Counted from the first letter of the stretch, positions 7,896 through 15,234 are shown. The stretch: DNA of 16,208 nt from an uncultured Desulfobacteraceae bacterium (GCA_937982505.1 CALJLV010000116.1:1-16208), one strand, 5' to 3'. Notes: generated by a model from the letters alone, not told the origin. Translations and numbers: made by a program.

Positions 7896-9557
7896 GTGGA
7901 CGCCCGGGCCGCCAGATTCTTTCGCGTCTTTGCCGAGGTGAGCAACGCCATCCAGTCCGGTGAGGGGCTCGATACGGCCCTGGAACTGATGGTGGCGCGC
8001 ATCGGCCAGGCCATTGACGCCAAAGGATGCTCGCTGCGCATGCTCGATCCGGTCAGCGGCGAGCTGCGCCTGCGGGCGGCCTGGGGCCTGAGCGCGAGTT
8101 ACCTGGAAAAGGGGCCTGTGCGGGCCGGCCCGGGCATATCGGAAGTTTTCGACGACGGCCCCATCGTCATCCGGGACGTGTCCAGCGATCCGCGGGTCCA
8201 GTATCCGGGCGCGGCGGCCGCCGAAGGGATCCAGGCCATCGTCAGTCTGCCCTTCGAGCTGGTGGGCCGCCTGCGGATGGTGCTGCGGATCTATTTCGAC
8301 CATCCGGCCCTGCTCAGCGACGACGACGTCCGTTTTCTGGATGCCGTGGCCGCCCAGGGAGCCGCCGCCATCCGCTGCAGCCTGCTCCAGACCCGCTACT
8401 TCGACACCTTCCGCCGGGTCATGCAGGCCATCCATGCCGGACAGGATGTGGAGACCATCCTGACCACCATCGTCCAGCAGGTCCAGGGCGTGATGGATGC
8501 CAAGGGCGCCATCTACTGGATCCTGGATGCGGACCAGGGGGTGATTCGACACCGGGTCAGCAGCGGCTTCGACTACGAGAGCCTGTCCGGGGCCGATTAT
8601 TTCAGCCTGGTGCAGCTCTTTCCCCCGGACGCCGACCGGCCCCTGGTGATCGGAGACGCCCGCTACGATTCGCGCATCCCCAACCTGGAACGGTTGGGCA
8701 AAAAACGGGTGCGCACCGTGGTGGGGATTCCGGTTTCCATCGTGGCGCCCTACACCGGGATTCTGGCGGTCTATTTCGGCCAGCAGCGGGATCTGGCCGC
8801 CAGTGAAGGGCAGTTTCTCCAGGCCTTGGCCGAGCAGGGGGCTGTGGCCCTGCACAAGGCCCTGCGCTACGATGAGGAGATGCTCAACGCCTTTCGCCAG
8901 ACGGTGGAAGGCCTGGCCCTGGCCCTGGAGGCCAAGGATCCCATGACCCACGGCCACTCGCTCAAGGTGGCCTACTACGCCCGGCGCACCGCCCTGGCCC
9001 TGGGGCTGCCGCCCCACCAGGCCGAGACCGTCTACCAGGCCGGACTGCTCCATGATATCGGCAAAATCGGTATGCAGGACCGCATCCTGAGCCGCCTGGG
9101 CCGCCTGTCCACTTCGGAGATGGACATCATCCGCATGCATCCGGTGATCGGCGCACGCATCCTCAGTCCGCTGACTTGTCTCCAGCCGCTGGTGCCCCTG
9201 GTGCGCCATCACCACGAACGCTTCGACGGCAGGGGATACCCCGACGGTTTGCGGGGCGACCAGATCCCCCGCGGGGCCCGCATCCTGGCCGCCTGCGACG
9301 CGCTGGACTGCATGCTCTCGGGCCGCCCCCACATGGCGCCGGTGACCCTGGAACGCGCCGCCGCCCAGCTGGAAGCCGGGGCCGGAACGCATTTCGATCC
9401 GGATGTCATCGCCGCCCTGGCCGGCGACATTCGCCGCCATCCCCAGATCGCCACCCCCCTGGCACTGGAAGACGATTACCTCGATCAGTTCCGTTCCCGG
9501 CCAGCCCCCAGATCGCCTTCTTTTCTCGGGACGACACCCTACCCGACCTGCTTTTGA
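7896..9557 (+). CDS. GAF-GAF-HD-GYP protein, probable cyclic-di-GMP phosphodiesterase
   Basis: A 553-residue soluble protein starting at GTG 7896, with AAGG just upstream; an ATG at 7827 in frame would overlap the crotonase by 62 bp and is less likely. Two GAF-like sensory domains occupy about 1-160 and 165-330. The HD-GYP domain (about 340-515) has an intact metal site: H386-D387 in LLHDIGKIG, HHHERFDG at 438-445, and GYP at 447-449 followed by DGLRGDQIPRGARILAACDALD. These residues are what active cyclic-di-GMP phosphodiesterases carry. The C-terminus is a short proline-rich tail. Signals sensed by the GAF domains are unknown. Tight coupling to the crotonase gene suggests that metabolic state and cyclic-di-GMP level may be linked. 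Confidence 0.92.
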   Translation: MDARAARFFRVFAEVSNAIQSGEGLDTALELMVARIGQAIDAKGCSLRMLDPVSGELRLRAAWGLSASYLEKGPVRAGPGISEVFDDGPIVIRDVSSDPRVQYPGAAAAEGIQAIVSLPFELVGRLRMVLRIYFDHPALLSDDDVRFLDAVAAQGAAAIRCSLLQTRYFDTFRRVMQAIHAGQDVETILTTIVQQVQGVMDAKGAIYWILDADQGVIRHRVSSGFDYESLSGADYFSLVQLFPPDADRPLVIGDARYDSRIPNLERLGKKRVRTVVGIPVSIVAPYTGILAVYFGQQRDLAASEGQFLQALAEQGAVALHKALRYDEEMLNAFRQTVEGLALALEAKDPMTHGHSLKVAYYARRTALALGLPPHQAETVYQAGLLHDIGKIGMQDRILSRLGRLSTSEMDIIRMHPVIGARILSPLTCLQPLVPLVRHHHERFDGRGYPDGLRGDQIPRGARILAACDALDCMLSGRPHMAPVTLERAAAQLEAGAGTHFDPDVIAALAGDIRRHPQIATPLALEDDYLDQFRSRPAPRSPSFLGTTPYPTCF

Positions 9558-9562
9558 GAGGC

Positions 9563-9591
9563 TTGACATTTGCCTGGAGGCGTGAAATAAA
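9563..9591 (+). promoter_or_regulatory. Sigma70-like promoter for the TetR/acyl-CoA dehydrogenase operon
   Basis: A perfect TTGACA (9563-9568) is followed after 17 bp by AATAAA (9586-9591, four of six bases). It starts 6 bp after the HD-GYP stop. The transcription start would fall inside the palindrome at 9594-9621, a classical position for repression. Confidence 0.65.
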
Positions 9592-9593
9592 TC

Positions 9594-9621
9594 GACCAAC
9601 CTACCGGGCGGTCGGTTGGTC
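9594..9621. promoter_or_regulatory. 28-bp palindromic operator, probably for the TetR regulator
   Basis: The ends GACCAACC and GGTTGGTC are exact reverse complements, and the interior is symmetric at all but two base pairs. It begins 2 bp after the -10 element and 79 bp before the TetR start. Size, symmetry and placement fit an autoregulatory TetR-family site. A regulator released by an acyl-CoA ligand is a reasonable guess. Confidence 0.72.
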
Positions 9622-9699
9622 TGGCTTCCCGGTCCCTCATTGCCCATACGCCCGATTCCGTCCTCCAGACCCGGAGCGGCTTCGAATGGATTCGCACCC

Positions 9700-10317
9700 A
9701 TGACCTCGATGAAGGAGACCATTCGCCAGGTCGCCATCGATCTTTTCTGGTCCAAAGGGTACTTCGCCACCAGCATCAGTGAAATCGCCGCCGGCAGCGG
9801 CATCCGCAAGGCCAGCCTCTATCATCACTACCCGAGCAAGGAAGCCCTGCTGTTCCGCATCCTGCAGGTGACCATGGACGATCTGATGGATCATCTGCAC
9901 ACCTGCCTCGAAGGGGTCGCCGGTCTCGAGGCGCGCATGCGCGCTGCGGTGCGCGGCCATGTCCAATTCCACCTGCGGCGCCAGAGGGAAAACTTCATCG
10001 CCAACAGCGAGCTGCGGGGGCTGAGCGCGGCCCACCTGCAGGCCATCGTGGCCCGGCGTGACGCTTACGAACGGGTGTTCCAGGAACTCATCGCCGAGGG
10101 GCGTGCCGGAGGTGTTTTCGCCCCCGGGGATGTGAAGATCCTGTCCTATGCCATTTTGACCCTCTGCACGGCCGGCGCCGCCTGGTTCAGGCCCGATGGC
10201 CGGCTGACGGTGGAGCAGATCGCCACGCTTTACGAAGATTTCATCATCAGCGGCCTCAAAGGGCATGACCGCCCTCTGGACCCGGCAGACGGGAAACCCT
10301 CGGATTCGGCACACTGA
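9700..10317 (+). CDS. TetR/AcrR-family transcriptional regulator
   Basis: A 205-residue regulator with the TetR N-terminal domain (about 5-52) and helix-turn-helix SISEIAAGSGIRKASLYHHY at 25-44, followed by PSKEALL. The C-terminal ligand domain is all-helical and recalls the KstR2-like group, whose known ligands are CoA thioesters; this assignment is tentative. The start at 9700 has only a distant GGAG, and ATG 9709 is an alternative. Frame openness continues upstream only through the operator, so an earlier start is unlikely. The 5' leader would be about 100 nt. It is followed after 12 bp by the acyl-CoA dehydrogenase, so it most likely represses its own operon until a pathway acyl-CoA accumulates. 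Confidence 0.92.
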   Translation: MTSMKETIRQVAIDLFWSKGYFATSISEIAAGSGIRKASLYHHYPSKEALLFRILQVTMDDLMDHLHTCLEGVAGLEARMRAAVRGHVQFHLRRQRENFIANSELRGLSAAHLQAIVARRDAYERVFQELIAEGRAGGVFAPGDVKILSYAILTLCTAGAAWFRPDGRLTVEQIATLYEDFIISGLKGHDRPLDPADGKPSDSAH

Positions 10318-10329
10318 AAGGAGGTCGTG

Positions 10330-11478
10330 GTGGACTTCGATCTGACCAAGGAGCAGGAAATGATCCGGCGCGAGGTGCGCAAGTTCGCCCAGAGCGAAAT
10401 CGCGCCGGTGGCCCGGGAACTGGACGAAAAGGAAGTCTTCTCGGCCGAATTGACCCGCAAGATGGGCGAAATCGGACTGTTCGGCATGTTCGTCGGCGAA
10501 GCCTACGGCGGACAGGCCATGGATTACCTGGCCTACATCATCGCCGTGGAGGAGATCGCCCGGGTGGACGGCTCCCAGGCGGCCACCATCGCCGCGGCCA
10601 ATTCCCTGGGCATCGGTCCCCTCTACTATTTCGGCAGCGAAGAACAAAAGCGTCGCTATCTGCCCCGGCTCTGCAGCGGGGAAGCCCTGTGGGGCTTCGG
10701 CCTCACCGAGCCCACTGCCGGGTCCGACGCCGGGGGAAGCAAGACCACCGCCGTGCGCGACGGCCGCCAGTGGGTCCTCAACGGGTCCAAGATCTTCATC
10801 ACCAACGCGGCCTGCGAATTGTCCCTGGGCGTCACGGTCCAGGCGGTCACCGGGCGGCTGCCCAACGGCAGGCCCGAGTACACCTGTTTTATCGTGGAAC
10901 ACGGCACCCCGGGGTTCAAGGCCGTGCCCATGAAGGGCAAGATGATGTGGCGCGCCTCGAGCACCGCCGAGCTGTACTTCGACGACGTGCGCGTTGCCGA
11001 GGAAAACATCCTCGGCACGATCGGCGACGGGTTCAAACAGATGCTCAAGACCCTGGACGGCGGGCGTCTCTCCATCGGGGCCATGGGTCTGGGCGGGGCC
11101 CAGGGGGCCTACGAGAAGGCCCTGCGCTACGCCCAGCAGCGCGAGCAGTTCGGCCAGCCCATCAGCAAGTTCCAGGCCGTGGCCTTCAAGCTGGCCGACT
11201 GCGCCATGGAGATCGAGTGCGGCCGCAACCTGCTCTACAAGGCCTGCTGGCTGCGCGATCACCAGCGCCCCTTCGAACTGCAGGCCGCCATGGCCAAGCT
11301 CTACTGCTCCGAACTGATGGGCCGGGTGGCCAACCATGCCGTTCAGATCCACGGCGGCTACGGACTGATGAAGGAGTATGACGTGGAACGCTTCTACCGC
11401 GATCAGAAGCTGCTGGATATCGGCGAGGGGACCAGCGAGGTCCAGCGCATCGTGATTTCGCGCCATATCGGCTGCTAG
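10330..11478 (+). CDS. Acyl-CoA dehydrogenase (FAD-dependent)
   Basis: A 382-residue acyl-CoA dehydrogenase that introduces an alpha,beta double bond and passes electrons to electron-transfer flavoprotein. Signature 1 reads FGLTEPTAGSDAGG from residue 123; the C-terminal region has QIHGGYGLMKEYDVERFYRD. The catalytic base is E366 in DIGEGTSEVQ, the position used by short/medium-chain enzymes. Isovaleryl-CoA dehydrogenase uses a different helix and has a non-acid here. AAAGGAGG at 10317-10324 overlaps the TetR stop. GTG 10330 gives better spacing and the family-typical MDFDLTKEQ start; GTG 10327 is the alternative. Acyl chain specificity is not readable, and no ETF gene is in the window. Confidence 0.94.
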   Translation: MDFDLTKEQEMIRREVRKFAQSEIAPVARELDEKEVFSAELTRKMGEIGLFGMFVGEAYGGQAMDYLAYIIAVEEIARVDGSQAATIAAANSLGIGPLYYFGSEEQKRRYLPRLCSGEALWGFGLTEPTAGSDAGGSKTTAVRDGRQWVLNGSKIFITNAACELSLGVTVQAVTGRLPNGRPEYTCFIVEHGTPGFKAVPMKGKMMWRASSTAELYFDDVRVAEENILGTIGDGFKQMLKTLDGGRLSIGAMGLGGAQGAYEKALRYAQQREQFGQPISKFQAVAFKLADCAMEIECGRNLLYKACWLRDHQRPFELQAAMAKLYCSELMGRVANHAVQIHGGYGLMKEYDVERFYRDQKLLDIGEGTSEVQRIVISRHIGC

Positions 11479-11502
11479 ACCGCGTTCGAAAGGAGACCCG
11501 CC

Positions 11503-12285
11503 ATGAGCGAGCCGGTACTGCTGACCCGCATTGAAGACCAGACGGCCGTCTGGACCCTCAATCGGCCCCAGGCCATGAACAGCCTCAATTTCGAGATGCT
11601 CCGCGCCCTCAAGGACGCCGTGGAGCAGGTGCGCTTCGACGAGCAGGTCCGGGTAATCATCGTCACCGGGGCCGGTGAGCGCGCCTTTTGCGCCGGGGCG
11701 GACCTCAAGGAGCGGGCCGGGCTGGCGCCGGCCCAGGTGCGTGCCTTCATCCACACTATCCGTAACCTCTTTACCGCCATCGAACAGCTTCCCCAACCGG
11801 TGATCGCGGCGGTCAACGGGGCGGCTCTGGGGGGGGGCACCGAACTGGCCTTGGCCGCCGATCTGCGCATCGCCGCCGAATCGGCCACCCTGGGGCTCAC
11901 CGAAACCCGCCTGGCCATCATTCCCGGCGCCGGCGGCACCCAGCGCCTGCCGCGTCTGGTGGGCAAGGGCAAGGCCAAGGAGCTGATTTTCACCGGCAGG
12001 CGCCTGGATGCCGCCCAGGCCCTGGCCATCGGTCTGGTCAATCAGGTCTGCGCCGCTGCCGACCTGCCGGACGTCTGCCGCACCCTGGCGGCCGAGATCC
12101 GCGAGGCCGGCCCCATCGCCGTTGCCCAGGCCAAGTACGCCATCAACCATGGAATGGAAACCGATCTGGCCACCGGTCTGGCCATCGAGTCGGCCGCCTA
12201 CTGGGTGACGATTCCCACCGAGGACCGGCTGGAAGGGCTGGCGGCGTTTCGGGAGAAGAGAAAACCGGTTTATAAGGGGAGATAG
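11503..12285 (+). CDS. Enoyl-CoA hydratase, AUH/methylglutaconyl-CoA hydratase-like
   Basis: A 260-residue canonical crotonase; AAAGGAG precedes the ATG. Both catalytic acids are present: E114 in NGAALGGGTELAL and E134 in LTETRLAIIPGAGG. The oxyanion-hole segment is AFCAGADLKER. Several stretches closely recall human AUH from memory, notably GAGGTQRLPR, KAKELIFTGRRLD, the INHGMETDLATGLAIE segment, and the C-terminal IPTEDRLEGLAAFREKR, so 3-methylglutaconyl-CoA hydratase activity is a reasonable suggestion, though this group also includes general short-chain hydratases. It follows the dehydrogenase by 24 bp in the TetR operon and precedes an HMG-CoA-lyase relative, which fits a methylglutaconyl-CoA to HMG-CoA type step. 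Its sequence is clearly different from the other crotonase at 7112. Confidence 0.93.
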   Translation: MSEPVLLTRIEDQTAVWTLNRPQAMNSLNFEMLRALKDAVEQVRFDEQVRVIIVTGAGERAFCAGADLKERAGLAPAQVRAFIHTIRNLFTAIEQLPQPVIAAVNGAALGGGTELALAADLRIAAESATLGLTETRLAIIPGAGGTQRLPRLVGKGKAKELIFTGRRLDAAQALAIGLVNQVCAAADLPDVCRTLAAEIREAGPIAVAQAKYAINHGMETDLATGLAIESAAYWVTIPTEDRLEGLAAFREKRKPVYKGR

Positions 12286-12407
12286 GGGGAATACAATTTC
12301 GAAAGACCTAAAATGACTAAAATTAACAATGAAAGACCTGTCCATTCTTCAATTTTGGGCATTCCCGTGATTCCAAACTTTTGTCATTCCGTAAACAGGA
12401 GGCTCCC
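12286..12407 (+). promoter_or_regulatory. AT-rich intergenic regulatory region
   Basis: This 122-bp stretch is far richer in A+T than the genes around it. It contains two TAAAAT hexamers (12309-12314 and 12318-12323), each five of six bases of a -10 element but without a good -35, a direct repeat GAAAGACCT 30 bp apart, and three copies of ATTCC (12361, 12370, 12386). It probably holds a promoter for the lyase-like/XRE-cupin/DUF6125 group. No exact promoter can be fixed. Confidence 0.4.
12301..12339 (+). repeat. Direct repeat GAAAGACCT, two copies 30 bp apart
   Basis: Exact 9-base copies at 12301-12309 and 12331-12339, about three helical turns apart, flank the two TAAAAT hexamers. The arrangement fits binding of a regulator to one face of the DNA, but two copies of a 9-mer may also be chance in an AT-rich spacer. 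Confidence 0.5.
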
Positions 12408-13580
12408 ATGACCGAGCACGACTACTGGAAAATCTTCCCGCGCATGCCGCGCCAGGTCACCATCGGGGACATCACTGTGCGCGACGGGTTCCAGCACCTG
12501 GAAAAATTCGTCTCCACCCGCGCCAAGGTCTTCTACGCCCAGGAGATGATCTATGCCGGCTGCCGCAACATCGAGGTCACCAACCTGGGCAATCCCTACC
12601 TCATGCCCCAGTTCAGCGATGCCGAGGAGGTGCTGCGGGCCCTGCGCGCGGATCGCTTCAAAAACTCCTGCGCCAAGCGGGGCATCGACTACGACGAAAT
12701 CTGCGTCACGGCCGTCACCATCCGGGAAGGGGCCGTGGATCGGGCCATCGCCTTGAAACAGCAGGGGATCGGACCGGACCGCTGCCTGATGATGGTCTCC
12801 ACCGAGGAGCAGCACCATTTCGCCAACTCGGGCACCACGCTGCCCGATTACTGGCGCGAGGCCGAGCGCTGCTGCCGCAAGTGCAACGATGCCGGCCTGA
12901 AGATGTGCGGCACGGTGAGTACCATCTGGGGCAGCCCTATCGCCGGGGCCACCGAACTGCAGGACGCGGTGGAATTCACCAAGCGCTGGCTGGAGATCGG
13001 CGCCAGCGACATCGAGCACGCCGACCACGACGGCAGCGCCTCCGCCCCGGAGGTCTACCGCTACTTTTCCATGGTCCTGGACGCCATTCCGGATACGCGG
13101 CTGCACATCGCCCATTTTCACGAAACCAAGCGGGTGGCCAGCGCCTCGGTTCTGGCGGCCCTGCAGGCGGGAATCACCCATTTCGAGGCCACCCTGGGCG
13201 GTCTCGGCGGGCAGCCGGCCAACTTTCTCGACGACTGCCCCGTGCCCGGCACCGGCGACTACTACTACAAGGATCCGCGCTACGTGGGGCTTGTGTGCCT
13301 GGAAGACTTGCTGGTACAAGTCGACGAGATGGGGATCGCCCACGGCTACGATGTGGACCGGGTGCTGTGGCTGGGCCGCCAGTTGGAACGCACCGCCGGC
13401 AAGCAGCTGCGCAGCGAGGCGATCATCAACGGACGCACCCTCAAGGAAGGCCACATGGAGTTCGCCCGTCCGGGACTCGCAAAACTCAAGGCCAGACTGG
13501 GGGAGCCCGAAGGGCAGAAATTCCCGGCCGGCTGGGGTGCGGCGGCCGTGCTGCCGGAACGCTGCCGGCCGTGTGCATGA
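12408..13580 (+). CDS. HMG-CoA lyase/pyruvate carboxyltransferase-family enzyme, divergent
   Basis: A 390-residue TIM-barrel protein of the HMGL-like family, which cleaves or forms C-C bonds next to a carbonyl using a divalent metal. The N-terminal motif VTIGDITVRDGFQ carries R25-D26, and the metal-binding HxH is H236-F-H238. The loop that holds the catalytic cysteine in HMG-CoA lyase (GLGGCPY) reads GGLGGQPAN (264-272), with Gln269 in place of Cys; about 20 further residues, including C277 and a DYYYKDPRY segment, separate it from the LVCLEDLL motif (E299), longer than in the human enzyme. AGGAGG precedes ATG 12408. Its position after an AUH-type hydratase suggests cleavage of a 3-hydroxy-3-methylglutaryl-CoA-like compound, but the missing cysteine makes a different substrate or a condensation reaction possible. 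Confidence 0.88.
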   Translation: MTEHDYWKIFPRMPRQVTIGDITVRDGFQHLEKFVSTRAKVFYAQEMIYAGCRNIEVTNLGNPYLMPQFSDAEEVLRALRADRFKNSCAKRGIDYDEICVTAVTIREGAVDRAIALKQQGIGPDRCLMMVSTEEQHHFANSGTTLPDYWREAERCCRKCNDAGLKMCGTVSTIWGSPIAGATELQDAVEFTKRWLEIGASDIEHADHDGSASAPEVYRYFSMVLDAIPDTRLHIAHFHETKRVASASVLAALQAGITHFEATLGGLGGQPANFLDDCPVPGTGDYYYKDPRYVGLVCLEDLLVQVDEMGIAHGYDVDRVLWLGRQLERTAGKQLRSEAIINGRTLKEGHMEFARPGLAKLKARLGEPEGQKFPAGWGAAAVLPERCRPCA

Positions 13581-13620
13581 GGCCAATCCAGGCCTGAAAT
13601 AACCATGAGGGGGGATCGCG

Positions 13621-14265
13621 ATGGCGGACCAAGATACGCCCAAACCGTATATCAACGTCGATTTTTTCGAGGATCTGACCGGGGAGATCCGGCAGCCCAA
13701 GGCCGGGGCATCCCCGGTGGACATGGGCCGGCGGATCAAGACCCTGCGCGAGGAAAAGGGGCTGTCCCTGGAGACGCTCTCCCGCATGACCGGCTTCGAG
13801 GTGGAACTGCTCGAGCAGATCGAGACCGGTCAGGTCCAGCCTCAGCTCGGCACCCTGATGCGCCTGTCCAAGGCTCTGGAAGGGGCCTTCGGCCGGCTGG
13901 TGTCGGGGGTGGGAGACCGTCTTTACGCCATTACGCGCAAGAACGAGCGCAAGGTCATCAGCCGTTCCACCAGCCGCAAGGGGGCCCGCCAAGCTTACAC
14001 CTACATGAGTCTGGCCCCCGAGGTCCAGGGCCGCCATATGGAGGCCCTGGTGGTCCACCTGGAATCGAACCCGGACCAGAGTCGCTCGGTGCACGAGGGC
14101 GAAGAGTTTGTCTTCGTGCTTGACGGGACCGTCCTGCTGGACATCGGGGGTGACCGCTTCGAACTCGAGCCCGGCGACAGTGCGTATTACCTGTCCACCA
14201 CTCCGCATCTGATCACCGCCTCCCGGGGCCAGGCCACCATTCTGGCGGTGCTCCATCAGGGGTGA
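13621..14265 (+). CDS. XRE-family regulator with C-terminal cupin domain
   Basis: A 214-residue protein with a helix-turn-helix at about 36-92 (MGRRIKTLREEKGLSLETLS then MTGFEVELLEQIETGQVQPQ) and a small beta-barrel cupin at about 130-212 (HEGEEFVFVLDGTVLLDIGG, then LEPGDSAYYLSTTPH). The family usually senses a small ligand in the cupin and controls neighbouring catabolic genes. GAGGGGGGA precedes the ATG, 40 bp after the lyase-like gene. Together with the TetR protein and the two-component pair it is the third separate regulator in the window. It probably controls the 12408-15167 group. The ligand is unknown. Confidence 0.92.
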   Translation: MADQDTPKPYINVDFFEDLTGEIRQPKAGASPVDMGRRIKTLREEKGLSLETLSRMTGFEVELLEQIETGQVQPQLGTLMRLSKALEGAFGRLVSGVGDRLYAITRKNERKVISRSTSRKGARQAYTYMSLAPEVQGRHMEALVVHLESNPDQSRSVHEGEEFVFVLDGTVLLDIGGDRFELEPGDSAYYLSTTPHLITASRGQATILAVLHQG

Positions 14266-14352
14266 ACGCCAAGCGACCGGCTCTCGGCAATCGGAGGTTG
14301 GACGAGCCGCATGCGCCGGATCAACAGCCGGGCCCTGGTCATTTGACCGCTT

Positions 14353-14375
14353 TCCAGGGTCACGTCTCCAGGGTC
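14353..14375 (+). repeat. Direct repeat TCCAGGGTC, two copies
   Basis: Exact 9-base copies at 14353-14361 and 14367-14375 lie in the 149-bp gap before the DUF6125-like gene, about 40 bp upstream of its start. It could be a regulator site, perhaps for the XRE-cupin protein. No clear promoter hexamers are seen around it. Confidence 0.35.
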
Positions 14376-14414
14376 CTTTTCCAGTATCCATCGAACCAGA
14401 GAAAGGAAGGTGAA

Positions 14415-15167
14415 ATGACCGGGCAGCCCTCACGTATCGACGAGCTCAACCAAGAGGAGACACTCCGGCTGATCGGCGATTTTCTGCACCGCATCGTGCT
14501 GCACTACGGGCTGTGGTTCAATGAGGTGCGCCACCAGATGGGGGCCGCCCGGGCCATGGAGACCCTGGGCGAGGCCTCGTCGCGCAGCGTTTCGATCCAG
14601 CTCAAGCGCCTGGCCCAGGTGCTGGGGATCGAAATGATCGACGGGGTGCCGGCGCCCCTGAAGCACATGTCCGCCGAACAGCTCAAGACCCTGCTCGAGG
14701 CCGTCTCGGTCAACTGGCTGGCCAATGACGGGGTCTGGTTTCAGGCGGTGGAGTTTTCCAGCGGCATGAACGACGCCAAGCGCTGCAACGATTCTTGCTG
14801 GGCGCGGTTTTCCCCGGTGGAGGCCTGGTCGATCCGTCGTTTTCTCAATCTGCCGGCCCAGCCCGGGCTGGACGGCCTCAAGCGGGCCCTGGGCTTTCGC
14901 CTTTACGCGGTGATCAACACCCAGTCCATCGTGGAAGAAGGACCGGACAGCTTCGTGTTTCGGATGAATCAGTGCCGGGTGCAGGCCGCCCGCCAGCGCA
15001 AGGGGCTGGACGATTATCCCTGCAAGTCGGGCGGCCTGGTGGAGTACAGCGAGTTTGCCCGCGCCATCGACAGCCGTATCCTCACCGAATGCATCGGATG
15101 TCCGCCGGACCCCCACCCGCCGGAGTGGTTTTGCGCCTGGCGCTTCCGCCTTCCGTCCGAAAATTAG
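14415..15167 (+). CDS. Cysteine-rich DUF6125-like cytosolic protein
   Basis: A 250-residue soluble protein without signal peptide or membrane helix. Seven cysteines stand in the second half: C124 and C128 (CNDSCWARFSP), C187 (MNQCRVQ), C203 (DYPCKSGG), C226 and C229 (ECIGCPPDPHPPEW) and C240. The spacing suggests a metal or Fe-S site, or thiol chemistry, but no known cofactor motif is complete. I recognise the pattern from deltaproteobacterial proteins labelled DUF6125, some related to the L-2-amino-thiazoline-4-carboxylate hydrolase-like fold; the assignment is from memory. AAAGGAAGG precedes ATG 14415, which is preferred over the in-frame extension back to 14262. Its place behind the lyase-like enzyme and XRE-cupin regulator suggests a role in the same acid-degrading pathway. 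Function unknown. Confidence 0.82.
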   Translation: MTGQPSRIDELNQEETLRLIGDFLHRIVLHYGLWFNEVRHQMGAARAMETLGEASSRSVSIQLKRLAQVLGIEMIDGVPAPLKHMSAEQLKTLLEAVSVNWLANDGVWFQAVEFSSGMNDAKRCNDSCWARFSPVEAWSIRRFLNLPAQPGLDGLKRALGFRLYAVINTQSIVEEGPDSFVFRMNQCRVQAARQRKGLDDYPCKSGGLVEYSEFARAIDSRILTECIGCPPDPHPPEWFCAWRFRLPSEN

Positions 15168-15204
15168 GCCCCGAACCCTCCGTTTCTGCCTGCCTCCATT
15201 ACAT

Positions 15205-15234
15205 GTGGTGGCCGTCTGCCCGGGCGGCCACCAC
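15205..15234. terminator. Hairpin after the DUF6125-like gene
   Basis: GTGGTGGCCG (15205-15214) pairs exactly with CGGCCACCAC (15225-15234) around a 10-base loop that can pair further. It lies 37 bp after the stop codon and just before the next promoter. There is no T-run, so termination strength is uncertain. Confidence 0.5.

Noticed and set aside
9616..9699. N-terminal extension of the TetR protein
   Set aside because: It would start inside the palindromic operator, and the extra residues are proline-rich and unlike TetR N-termini.
7641..9809. Minus-strand open frame of about 720 codons opposite the HD-GYP gene
   Set aside because: Antisense shadow of a gene with intact catalytic motifs; no domain and no start signal.
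9637..12345. Minus-strand open frame of about 900 codons opposite the TetR, dehydrogenase and hydratase genes
   Set aside because: It mirrors three well-supported genes, has low-complexity Gly/His/Asp/Gln-rich translation and no recognisable domain. Long antisense frames are expected in DNA with very high third-position GC.
14262..14414. Upstream extension of the DUF6125-like protein to 14262
   Set aside because: It would overlap the XRE-cupin stop, and a good ribosome-binding site sits directly before ATG 14415.
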